Assembly: GCA_030144725.1 (NCBI GenBank)
Contig: JASKMD010000003.1
Coordinates: 14,900,496-14,964,495 of the forward strand
Length of the DNA stretch: 64,000 nt
Direction: 5' to 3'
From: Haematococcus lacustris
Lineage: Eukaryota; Chlorophyta; Chlorophyceae; Chlamydomonadales; Haematococcaceae
Part shown: positions 50,631 through 61,800 of the stretch, in pieces
Layout: each line of letters opens with the position of its first letter
Numbering within the stretch: position 1 is the stretch's first letter
Notes under the pieces: model-generated
The model's database searches: none
Told to the model about the DNA's origin: nothing
The model's input: the letters and a program-made list of their open reading frames with translations, nothing else
Translations under genes and position numbers: made by a program

Positions 50631-51396
50631 TACCGTACTCTCTCTTTTGATTCGCGTCCGCGAATCGTTTTTTTAGCCTCGCGAAATCGCGAACGAGTAA
50701 ACAATGTGGTTTTTGACTGAATCGCGAAGTGGTCAAACAATTATTTGACCTGCATAAATATCGATGCGATGGACCGCTTTGTGTTAGTTTGTGTTAGGCT
50801 CGTAGTTAGCAAGTTAGCAGCAGGGGTGGCTGGCTGCAAGAAGTCAGCTGTAGGGGTGATTGGCCAGTCTAGGGCAGCAGCCGGTGTGGCTGGCCGCACC
50901 AGGTCAGCAGCCGGGGTGGCTGGCCGCACCAAGTCAGCTGCTGGGGTCTTCGCCTTGGCCAAAGCTGCGGCATGGGTGACTGCAAGGGCACGCAAGTTTG
51001 AGTGTTCAGCGGAGGATGCAGAGATATGCCGGCACTGCAAGCAGCCACAGGAGCACCATGCCTTCATGGGGGAGGTTTAGTGCCCTATCTAGTGCGAAGT
51101 CGAGATTTGGTGACTTGGTGCACGGTGCCACTACCCTTGCATACTGGCTTTGACTAGGTGACCGGCTTTGACTGGGTGACCGGGTGACATGTGCAAGAAG
51201 TGTTAGAACCATGGAGGATTGACATGGTATGCAAGGTATGGCAGCCTAGAATATTTATAAGCACACCCACATCCTCAGAACTGTGTTTTGCAGCATTGTT
51301 TGCTTCGGGAAGAAATAAACAATCTTTTTTTTGGGTCGGGAAAGAGTATTTAACTTATTTTTCGGGGCCTCGCGAATCAAAAGAGATAGTACGGTA
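50631..51396. mobile_element. 766-bp inverted-repeat DNA element
   Basis: Ends are inverted repeats of 26 bases with one mismatch: TACCGTACTCTCTCTTTTGA... at 50631 and the reverse complement of ...AAAAGAGATAGTACGGTA at 51396. Inside the right end a G-rich/AT-rich stretch follows; the interior holds one small ORF with internal repeats. No transposase; so non-autonomous. No unambiguous target duplication could be identified. Confidence 0.75.
50745..51080 (+). CDS. Small repetitive ORF inside the inverted-repeat element
   Basis: Frame from 50745 (ATG at 50769, MDRFVLVCVRLV) to a stop at 51078-51080. Contains four imperfect repeats of about 10 residues (AAGVAGRTRS, AAGVAGRTKS) and ends with a Cys/His-bearing tail CSAEDAEICRHCKQPQEHH, which could bind zinc. 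Expression is uncertain; the repeats may simply be a DNA-level duplication of GTGGCTGGCCGCACCA. Confidence 0.35.
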   Translation: MTCINIDAMDRFVLVCVRLVVSKLAAGVAGCKKSAVGVIGQSRAAAGVAGRTRSAAGVAGRTKSAAGVFALAKAAAWVTARARKFECSAEDAEICRHCKQPQEHHAFMGEV

Positions 51397-51654
51397 CACT
51401 GTGAAAACACGCCAATTTATCAGCAGGCAACCCACCGACAATTACGGGCGGGGGATAGGCGGGCAAATCAAATATTGCAATGGAGGCACAACTTGAAGAT
51501 AGGGCCATTAGGGTACTCTAAACAAGTACCCCAGCTAATGTGCAAAGATTGGACCATGCAGGGTGTGCAGGGTGTGATTTTTGGTCTGATGTTTATATGC
51601 ATAACAGGCTACTTATGTACATAAATCCAGCTCAAACCATGAGCACAAGCTCCC

Positions 51655-51712
51655 ACACATTGATTGATGTTGACTGAAGTTCCCACACATTGATTGATGT
51701 TGACTGAAGTTC
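51655..51712. repeat. Tandem duplication of about 31 bp
   Basis: Two copies of CCCACACATTGATTGATGTT...GAAGTT in direct succession; a partial third follows at 51720. Confidence 0.85.
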
Positions 51713-52033
51713 CTAGCCTCTTAATGATGTTGAGCAAGTGCCTATAGCCCCATGAAGGACACCCCGGATCCGCCTGTACCCTTGGCAGCCACCACCACTA
51801 CCACCACCACCCTCCTCTGCAGCCAGGCTCACAAATCTCCGCCCATAGACCACAGCCCTAAGCGTCCCACCTGCCCACACGCTGCTACAACTGCCGCTGC
51901 TCCCACCGCCCACACCTGCCCTACACCCAGCTTCGCCACACCTGCCCTCTCCCCAAGCCCCCCCGAAGCCGTTATCATGACCCATTGCCAAGCTGATGCG
52001 TGCCCACCAATGTGTCACATGTGACATCACTCC

Positions 52034-55000
52034 TCATACTATGTTGACCTTTTTTGTGATGCCCTTGGTCTTCCGCAACCCTGGCACCTTGAACACGGCG
52101 AGGCCTTGAGCTTTGCTCGCAGCAAACATGCCTCCGCAAGCACCTGGCCCACTCACCACACCCCCGCTGGGTGCCGCTGCTCTGCCAGCCTCCGCCCTGC
52201 CTGCCTGGTCCCCTTGCCCATGCACTGCTGCCTGCCGGCCTCCCCCAGCAAGCAACGTTGCCGAGGTTTCCTCGTTCCAATAGCTGTCACTGTCCACACA
52301 ACCGCTGAGCTGGCCAGCTGTGACAAAGTCTGTGACACACGCCCCAGACACCCCTCCCTCGCCTTCTAGACCCGCCACCTGCTTTGCCTGACCGCCCACA
52401 GGCCTGGCTGATGTACCTCCTGCACCCACCGCCGCAGCCTGGGCGGCTGGCCTGGCCACCACCATCTGCCTGACCAGCGGCGTAGTGCTGGCTCCTGGCT
52501 TCACAGCTGTCAAGCCTCCCATGACCAGTCCACCACGTTTGCTCAGCCCTGGCAGGCGGCCGTACAACGGCTTGGCAAACGCGGCGTTGGGTGCGGGGCT
52601 AGTCAGGCCGGGGCTGAAGCAAGGTGCGGGCCGCGAGGGGCCGGGAGTGGGTCCCAGCCCGGGACTCGCTTGCAGAAGCCCGGCGCCTTCGTCCGCTCCC
52701 CCGAGCGCTAACAGGCCGCCAGAGCCCGTTGCCTGCGACTCTGATACCTCTCCGTCGTGCCCAGCAGCCCCCGAGCTGCGGCGGCCGTCCGGCGTGCTTA
52801 AAGCGTGACCAGAGTGAGGCATGATAATGGCAGGTGCGGCTTCGGGCGGAGAGTTCAGCGTGCCGGAGACTGGGCCGGCCGCGCCGCCACTGCTGCCCGC
52901 CGCTCCGGGAGAACCTTGGAACCGGGAGGCTGTCCTGGCATAGCTGGGCTCGGTCCTCGCCTCCACACCCCAGCTGCCCACGTCGCAACTCCTTCGTGAC
53001 TGCCCGACAGGCGGTTCGAAGGGGTCGAGCTCTACATAGGCCGACTGCATCAGCTGGTGCTGGGAGTGGCGCTGAGGGGGGGTTGCTGCATTGCAGCACA
53101 ACAGCAGCAGCAGCAGGTGTTGCAGGAGCATAGACACAATACCAATCAGTGGGGTCAGATGTGAAGATGAGCATCCTTTCTTCCTACCACCTGTAATAGG
53201 TGGCACCCCCGTTTGCTTTTTCCACACGTCTGCATCCCACCTCACTTTCCCCTTCTTCCCTGCTCCCTGCTGCTATCAGTGTGCCTCTTCTCCCTGCTCT
53301 GACTGTTTGTGGCTCCTGGCTCTGGAAGGACTACCTTGCCTGTCCAGGTCATCAAGCTCACCTGCATCACCCAGCTGCTCCTCTTCAAGGTGGTTGGGGG
53401 CTGCAGCAGCACGGTTGGCCAGCACGGCAGACCCACTTCTGGCCTGCAGGCAGCCAGAGAGTAGGGCGACCCTATTGACAACCAAGCAGGCAGGTGGGTG
53501 AGCAGGCAAGGCTGAAAGACGATGCAAGCATGCAAGCCACAGCACCAAACTGCTTACAACATGTGGTCCATGACCCATGCGATGTAGAGCTTTCTTTCCT
53601 TTCCGATCAACTCCCTTCGTGGGGTTTACACCCAAGCCCTGCCTCTTCACTGAATTGCAACTTCTACATTTCAACTTCTACATATATAGCAGACAAGGAA
53701 ACGTCTGCTACATGTGAAAATCAACTTCTTTTCATTTACATTCCATCCAGCAGACAAGAGCAAGCGCTGCCTAGCAGCCAGGCCCTCAGAGTGCTCACAG
53801 CCCCGCCTCACCTTGCCGCTGGCCCAGCCTTGTGGCGGCCCTCGCCCCGACTTCCGACCAGCTTGTGTAGGCCCCGCCTCACCCAGCCCCCCAGCAGCTT
53901 CGCCAGTCGGCCTATACGCCCCAGCCTCAGCCTGACCATCGCCTGCTGCTGCCACCGTCACCTCCAGCTCCAAACTCGTGACAGCTGCATGAGCTGCAGC
54001 TTGAGATGGCTGCTGCTGCTGCTGCTGCTGCTGCTGCAGTGCCATCACCTCCCCCCCTATCTTTACATCCTCCACCCTCCCTTCTGCTGCAAATGCTGCA
54101 GTGACAGGCCCCCCACCCTCCCTGCCTGCTGCCAGACCAGAGGGGACCTGCTGTCCCTGCCCCTCACCAAGGGACCCCTGCCCCACTGCCCCTGCCTGGG
54201 GCTGTGCAAGACCCCCCTCCACCCCTCCAGGCACCTCAACCCCCAACCTGCCCAGCCCCCCCACCGCCGACAAACCAGCCAGCCTGCATGGCGTCATCGA
54301 GGCAGGGGAGGCAGATAGCCTGCAGGGCACTACAGCAGCAGGGGAGGCGGACAGCCGGCGGGGGACCAGGGCGGCGGGGGAGGTGCTCAACCGGCGGGGG
54401 GCCATGGCTGCCGGAGAGGCGCCGGACATCCTTTCCCCTGACTCTGCCCTGCGGGGGGTCCCGAAGCCCCCCAGCCTGGGGGTGCCTGCTGCTCCCCCCC
54501 CGCGGGCGTTGCCTCCTGCCCCGAGACGAGCCGCTGCAGTGGTGGGTGTGCCCACGGCCCCGGGCCTGGCAGGGCTGTAGGCAGGCAGGAGGTGCCGGGC
54601 TGCTGCAGTGGCGGCCAGGGCAGCTGGGGAAAGGCCAGGGGGCTCTGTGTGGCCAGGGTGCTGGTGGTGGTGGAGGGGGGGAGGGTGCTGGGCTGGGGAG
54701 GGGCACGGAGCCGCCCCCGCTGCAGTGCCTGGGGTGCGTTGAGGAGCTGTGGGGTGCAGGCAGGTCGGGGGGCCGGCTGGCGTGGCTGGGGAGGGTGCAG
54801 GGGGTGGGGACTGCATGGCTGCCTTGCCATGGGCCAGCTGGCTGCGTCTCCCCGGTGTGGGAAACTCGGCTGGGGTGCCATGGGTGGGGGTGGCCAGGTG
54901 CGTAGGCAATGCTGCTGCGCCGGAGGGGTGGTGGAGGGGGGCAGGGCGGGGGGTGGAGAAGGGCAGCACCTCCTCCTCCGCCTCCTCCTCCTTACATTCC

Positions 55001-55733
55001 CTTAGGCACTCCTCCTTGCCCTCCCCCTCGTGCTCCTTCTCTTCCTCCTGCTCCTGCTTCATATCTCTCCTCTCCTCCTCCACCTTGACGGCCTTGGCAC
55101 GACCTGGCGGTACTGGAGCTGGCAGGTCCGCCTCTGACACGCCATTGATGCTTTCGCCAGGCGCCTCCACAACCGCTCCTGTTGGGCCAGCTATGGCTGC
55201 TGTGGCTGCTGCATGGTCGCCTGTCCTGGTCAGCAGGGTGCTCCCCTCGCCATCATGAGCGTGCAGCAGCACACACGCACCAGCAGCAGCAGGGGCAGGC
55301 TGAGTGCTGGGCTGTCCAGAGACTGCAGCTCGGCCTGCAGCCCGGCCCAAGGACTTGGCCCGCCCTCCTCCCCCACTCCTGCGCCCACCAGACCTTGCTC
55401 CTGCCATGCCACCGCCCAGCCCTTCTCCCCTGGGAAGCTGCCCTGGCTGCCCTGACCCACCCAGTAGGCCCCCGTCTCCAGCCGGCTGCAACCCAGCAGC
55501 AGCAGCCCCCTCCGCGGCCCCCAGGGGACTCCCCTCTACCACCCCCTCCCGCAGAAAGGAGGCTGCCATGTTGCTTGTTGCGCTAGCCAGCTCATGTGCG
55601 CCTGACGCCAGCGTTGCCTCAATAGGCTCCGCCAGGGTGCTGCCAGATCGAGTGGTAGGTGCGGCCGTGCCGGTGCTGATGCTGGGCCCGGGTACTGCTG
55701 CTGCTGGTGAGCCCTGGTGGCACTGCTGTGGTG

Positions 55734-55801
<68 letters not shown>

Positions 55802-57192
55802 GCAGTTCTGCTCCCTCCACTCAGCTTGCTGGCTCGCTTGCCAGCTGGACCCCCCCCACTGCTCCTGATCTTTGTATCAGCAGCAAGGGCTGGCGGCTCA
55901 CCCTCCCCACCCTGGTCTGCCTCGCTGCCCTCGCTGCCCTGTGCGAGAGACCTGACAGTGCAGTGGGCTGAGGTGTCAGCGCCTGCCCCAGACAGGGTGG
56001 AGGGTGGCTCTTGCAGCAGTTCAGGTCCTGGGGCTGGCTCCGAGACGGCGGCAACGCTGGCTTTGCTAGGCCGGGTAGACTTGACAGCACCAGATGGCCG
56101 GGCGTCCTGCTGGAAACGCAAGCAGTGCACAACGCTGATGTTCGTGTCCACATCGCTGATCAGCAAGGCTGGTGAGCTGCCATTCCAGGCTGATGTTTTA
56201 CATTGATGTTGAAACCATCATCTCCATAGACATGCATGCAATGCACATTACTGGTGTGAGAACATGTGGGTGAGTCAAGGAAACAGTGCTTCAAGAGGCA
56301 GGCAGCCGGACCGTTGCCCTCAGCGAAAGCAACAGCGTCAGCAGGGCAGGCCTGCACTGCTATGACCTGTGCCCACCACAACAGAGGCGTGGCACATGCA
56401 CAGCAACAGGGCCTGCCCAGCACCCCCTGGCCCAGCAGCCCCTGCCCAGCAAGAGGGGCGCTGGAGATGATGTGGAGCTGGGCTGACTTGTGCAATTACA
56501 AGCAAGCATGAAGCTGGTCTTACACATCGGACCCATTGCCAACACTACCTTGCATGCAAATGCGCAAGGATGCACTTACCTTTGCATGGCCACTTGGGCG
56601 CTTTGACGTGGTCCCACTCTTTCGTTTGACAGAGGTTATTGAGGGCATGTTGGATGCACCACTGCATGGCTCAGAGCTGTTCACAATCTGCACAGGCAGG
56701 ATCATGCTCGTCGATGCATCACATGCAAACATACATGGTTCGCTGCAGGCAGGCTTCAAGCCTGTGACGTGTGTCTTTCATGGGCCTCAGCATGAGAAAA
56801 TGAGCCTGTCGCTCACCATTGGTGCAGCAGGCAGGCAGGCTAACACCGCCCACCTGGAATATAGCAAGTTCTTCGTCCAACTCTCCTTGCTTCCTTTGCT
56901 TCTTGACACTGTCTGTCACCTGTGCTTGCGCACAGCTCACATACACTTGATCAGCAGTGATCGGCCAGCCACCATGCAGCCAACATCCCCGGGCCAACGA
57001 CCCGAGGCGCTTCTCTCCCACCTGCTGCGCGGCGCTCCCCCGCTTGGAAGCGCGACCACTGGTCCTGCCAGTGCGCGTCGCCTCCTCAGCTGGCAGGCAC
57101 CAGGCTGGGATGTTGGCCTCGTTTACGCTTTGTGGTGGTGGACCTGACTCCGGCTCTAGGGAGTCCAGTGCCGCCAGTACTGCGGCGTCCAT
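52034..57192 (-). CDS. Large Gln/Ala/Pro-rich protein of unknown function
   Basis: Five exons join in phase: 57192-56854, 56687-56580, 56109-53812, 53443-53362 and 53085-52034, about 1,290 residues. Start MDAAVLAALDSLEPESGPPP; exon 1 ends in a basic/acidic stretch DSVKKQRKQGELDEELAIF; exon 2 has SITSVKRKSGTTSKRPSGHA. The giant third exon is low-complexity: a poly-Gln tract (55737-55800), an acidic KVEEERRDMKQEQEEEKEHE segment and four repeats of the type SASPAAxxPRRL (54280-54430). The last exon includes AYVELDPFEPPVG and ends LRKTKGITKKVNIV. Basic clusters suggest a nuclear protein, but no domain is recognised. Exon 1 could contain one more small intron. Confidence 0.65.
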
Positions 57193-57510
57193 AACCGTCC
57201 GAGGCTAGTTCTTTACGCCAACCCTTGCGAGGGCGACACAGGAAGCTCGGGTGAACTCGATGTCGGCTTTGGTAGGCAGATACACACAATGGCGAAGCTC
57301 CGAGGCTAAGCTGCCTTTCTGACAGTTTAAATTCAAAAACATCATCCTTGGGCGAGAAGCATCCAAACCTCTCAAGTATTCCGCGTGCAGGTGGCCGGGC
57401 CAGGTTTATGCTCGCACTCACATCTGCCTAAGCCAGTGATCCATGTATCGCGCTTGTGACTCCTTGTGTCGATGTCAAGTTCAGTGTGTTAATGACCACT
57501 GCCGGCCAGA

Positions 57511-57705
57511 CAAACAAAACTCGTTCAACATGGAACAAGATGTTTGACTGTGGGTAACCGTACTCAGCTACTCTGTTCAAGTAGAAGCATCCTCTGTCGC
57601 ACCCTTGATGACTACCAACCTCACACCAGTGGCACTCTTTCCCCCTAGACCACTGGGCACCTCACCAAAACTAATAGCTTTATGCTACAAAGGTTTACAA
57701 CCTGT
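57511..57705 (+). repeat. Fanzor family B terminus
   Basis: GACAAACAAAACTCGTTCAA followed by the shared blocks (CTCAGCTACTC, TGACTACCAACC, CCACTGGGCACCTCA) to about 57705. It lies some 320 bases upstream of the start of the large minus-strand gene, i.e. in or near its promoter. Only one end is present. Confidence 0.75.
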
Positions 57706-58239
57706 TGAAAGGCAGGTGGGAAGCAGCGCCAGGCGGCACCCAAGCAGCGCCATGCGCATGGGACTAAATACAGACAAGACACTTAATTCTGCCTTTGCGG
57801 GCGAACGAGGGAGGTGATGGGCAGCTTAATGTCTGGCACAAGTATGACCCACTCCACCTGCCGGGCAGCTTCACGCACTGCCTGCTGTGGTCGCCAACCT
57901 CAGGCAAGCCTCCATAGTCAACCTGCATGTGCACAGCGCCAGCGCATGGACAGCAGGCAGGACAGGGCTGACTGCAGCAGCTGAGGCCCAGCATGGTCAC
58001 CTTGCATCGTTGCCTGCATTGTGGAGTCCACGCACCCCAGGCACCTGAGACAAGGCGTTCACCCACACCTGATCAGCTAAGGCCATGGAATGAGGCACGG
58101 GTGACCCACACGACGGGGCAGCAGCCAGGTGCTGGCAGAGGGGAGCGGGCACCACCGGCCAGCAGCACCCAGCATCAAGGGGTATTGCTGCAGCAACGCC
58201 AGCGGTATTTAAGTGAACTGCATGTCAGTGAATGCCATG
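57706..58239. other. No recognised feature
   Basis: Between the family B terminus and the hexamer repeat. Short readings exist on both strands but none with recognisable motifs. The far 3' exons of the exonuclease-like gene might extend here. Confidence 0.3.
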
Positions 58240-58353
58240 TGTTGATGATGGTGATGGTGATGGTGATGATGGCGATGGTGATGGTGATGGTGATGGTGAT
58301 GGTGATGGTGATGGTGATGGTGATGGTGATGGTGATGGTGATAGTGATGGTGA
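58240..58353. repeat. GATGGT hexamer microsatellite
   Basis: About 19 units of GATGGT/GGTGAT with two interruptions. Open in several frames (Gly-Asp, His, Ile-Thr repeats) but no sign that it is coding. Confidence 0.95.
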
Positions 58354-58817
58354 TGGTAATGAGCATTGGAAGGCAGCCAGCAACAGTCAGCCTCAGGCAG
58401 CTGGAAGCCCCCTAGCAGGCTCCCCCGCAGATGATGACGGGCCCCACAGCTGTCAGCTGCACTAACTGCCAAGTATGAGTGTTGTTGGTGTATGCTGCAG
58501 TGCGCCAGACACTGATCACATGAGGCACCTCATTGAGTATGTGTGGGAGGGGTCGCTCCAGCCAGACACAGCATTGCCCTACTGCAAGGCCCAGTGCTGT
58601 TGTTGTCGTCGTTTTTGTTGTTGCTTCATCCACGCAGCCATCAACTAAGTAAAGGCTGCCGCCTGGTGCCACTGGTGGACACTGCAATCTCCTACTCGTT
58701 GCATGGCTGCATCAACAAAGCAAAATGCGCACACAGTTTATGAGTGCTGTGGCACGGTTGCTGCTGCCTCCTGCAAGCCTTCTGCTACCAAGCCCCACAG
58801 GCAGTAAGTCACTCTAC

Positions 58818-61800
58818 CTGCAGCCACCGCAGCAGGGAGGCCAGGGACATCTGAGCCTGCGACCGGCAGCCCAGCACCGCGTGCAGGAGCTCCTGCGTGT
58901 CAACCTGCACCAGCCCTGCACAGCCACACCACAACCCACTGAACTCGCCAGGGCCAGCTGTCCGGGGTGGGTTCAGCGAGAGCTTGTGGCCGACTACTCG
59001 GCACATTTCTCCCCAGGCTCCTCAAGTTTCCCCAAGTTTCTCCCCACATTTCTACCCCAAGCATAACAGTCCTGGGGTCGGCTCGTGTGCAACAACGCGC
59101 CAAGCCTAGCCTAGCCTTGCCTAGCAGATGAACCACAGGTATAATGCACGCACGTTTTCGAGTTTGTTTTGTTAACTTATAACCGAAACTGAAATCCTTG
59201 AAGATGATTTGGGACAGGGGAGCCTGAGGTTCTGTGTGGGGCACGTGTCAGTGTATGACAAGCTGCCATGTGGTACAGGGAAACCATATGTGCGACTGCA
59301 ATGGGTCATGCAGCTGAGGAGGTGTCATCATTATCAGCAGCAGCACATGGCATTTGCCTGTCAGTGTGGCTGCAAAACACATTGTCATAGACGCCATGTA
59401 CCTATTTGATTCATGTACATATTGAATGCCTCTTGGGTGGGTGCCCACTATGGCCCTGCTAAGCCAAGTATGACATGTCGGGTGTGACATGTCAGGTGTG
59501 ACATGCCGGGTGTGACATGCCGGGTGTGACATGCCGGGTGTGACATGCCGGGTGTCATGAATTCACTGTAGTAGGACGGTATTCGATAACCTGTGAGATG
59601 GATCTAGCATATGAAGGTGGGCTGGCTGGCCTTCATGACCATGCATCCGCATGCAGCCATACCTGGTGGCAGCTTCACGCCAGCTGCATGCAGCTGCCGT
59701 ATGTCCTCCTACACATGCAAGGAGAGCAACAAAACCATGGTGGTTGGGCTTCATGGGGGTACAGCTTTGGTGGTTGTGTGACCAAAATCATGTGGGTGTG
59801 ACCCAAATCATGTGACCAAAATGCTGTGGGTGGCCCTTCTCAACATTGAGGTGCCAGCAGGGGAAGCATAGGGATGAAAAGGCGGATGGGCAAAGGTTAG
59901 TCTGAGATTGAGGTTGTCACACTCAGTTGAGGTGGGATAAGGTAACTGTAGGACACCCTCCTGCCAAACTAGGCAACATGTCATGCACTCACCCTGATGC
60001 CAAACTAGGAGACAGGTCTTGCACTCACCCTCATGCCGTGTCCCACCAGCCCCATGAACCAGCCATCACTGTTGGCCCCCTGGTCAGCTTCTTGCCAGAC
60101 ACCCAGTGACCCCTGCTGGTCTGGGGATGCCCCAGCAGCCTGGCCAATGCTTTGCACGTTGCCAGCAGCAGTCATTGTCAGAGGGTGTTGGTAGCGGCAC
60201 AACAGGGCTTGGTCCAGGTCGGCCTGCGTCGGCAACAGGGGAGGGGGTGGGGGTGAGGTGGGTGGGCAGGAAGGTGGATAGAGACAGGCAGCTCATGCGG
60301 TTAAGGTTAAGTGCATACAGCGCAGTCTTGGGCAACAGCTGCTTCAAGGCCTTGTGCCAGGTGTGCAGCAGTGTTTTTTCGCATTAAATATAGCGATCGC
60401 TATAAAAAGTGACATTTCAGAGGGCTCCGTGCGCTATGGACTGGACCCCTTGCGGACCGTGCTATAACAGATCGCGTGATTCAAAGTGAGCTTTGTATTG
60501 CAGCCGCAACTCGGCTAAGAGCCGCAATTCGGCTGAGAGCCGCAGTCCCGATGGCTGAGGACCGTGCCCCCCGAGGGTATAGCGATGGTGCCTACTTACA
60601 AGCCAGGGCACACGGTAACAGCAACAAGTTTCGGGACACCTGGCTCACTGGCGATCGCCCACTGTGGCTTACAAACCAAGGGCTTGATGCCTCAAACCAG
60701 TACAAGGCCCGTTGCGAACGCTGCAACAAGAGCTTGAACTGCAATTTGCATACCATCAAGACCCATGAGGATACCTTTGCCCGCAAGACCGCAATGGAGC
60801 GCTTCGTAGGCTGCAGTCTAACAAATGTCAGCTGGTTGATGCCATCACCATCGCAAGACGTCAACGTGATGAAAGGCGCAACATGCTCCTGGAGGTCAGT
60901 GCAGTAGGCTAGGTGGTGTACAACGCTTCTGGCCACTTGGCTTTGCAGCCGCATGGGAATGGCAGTGTGGCAGGGCAAGCAGATGAGGCGGACAGTGACA
61001 GTGAGAACGAGGAGGAGGTAGGCAGCAGGCAGGCAGCAGCAGACATGGAGACGGCGTTTGGGGAGCTTGAGGAGGAGGAGGAGGAGGAGGAGGGAGGCAG
61101 TGAGCTAGGCAGTGAGCTGGTAGAGCTGTACGCCATCCCCCCAAGAGGGCGCTGGGCTTATCTGGTGCCAGCCAGTGACTTCCAGCAGCATGTCGACAGT
61201 GCCAGGCAGGAGCTTGCAGCCACAGCAGTTGCTGTGGTACGTGACTTACACAGCCGCTTCCTCCCCACCGGAGCATGCCAAAGGACTGGCTGTTGTGTAC
61301 GCCCACTACTGGGACAAGCAGCCCAGCGATGAAGACTTCCTTGAGCACCTGGCCATTGTCAAGGCCCGGTACTGCATGGAAGCGACCCTGGCCAACGGCC
61401 AACGAGCGCCAGCCTTGTTGGACCAGCACAAGCTATCTGCCCAGCATTTAGCATTTGTGGGAGTCATGTGCTGCCAAGCTGAACACCGTGTGGAGCTAAG
61501 CTCAGCAGCAACCAACCCAGCCGAGGAGACCACCAAGCTGTGGCGCTACCTGGATGGCCAACCCATCACCAAGGCTGACATCTCGGAGTGCATCAGGCTG
61601 GCAGAACTCGCACTGGTCATGACACCAAGCTCAGTGGAGGAGGAGCGCATGTTCTCAGCCATGGCATACTTCAAAGATGACACCCGCAACAGGCTGCAGG
61701 AGTGCCACTTGAATGTGTGTGCCCGTGTCTTCACAATTCTTTGTGGCTGGATGACGCTGCTGTGCGTGGGCGCTACCGCCTTTGATTTGGCCTATTGCTT

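Noticed and set aside
51752..52024. Plus-strand Pro/Thr-rich ORF
   Set aside because: It lies just beyond the stop of the large minus-strand gene, has a microsatellite-like ACC run and no motif; most likely 3' UTR of that gene.
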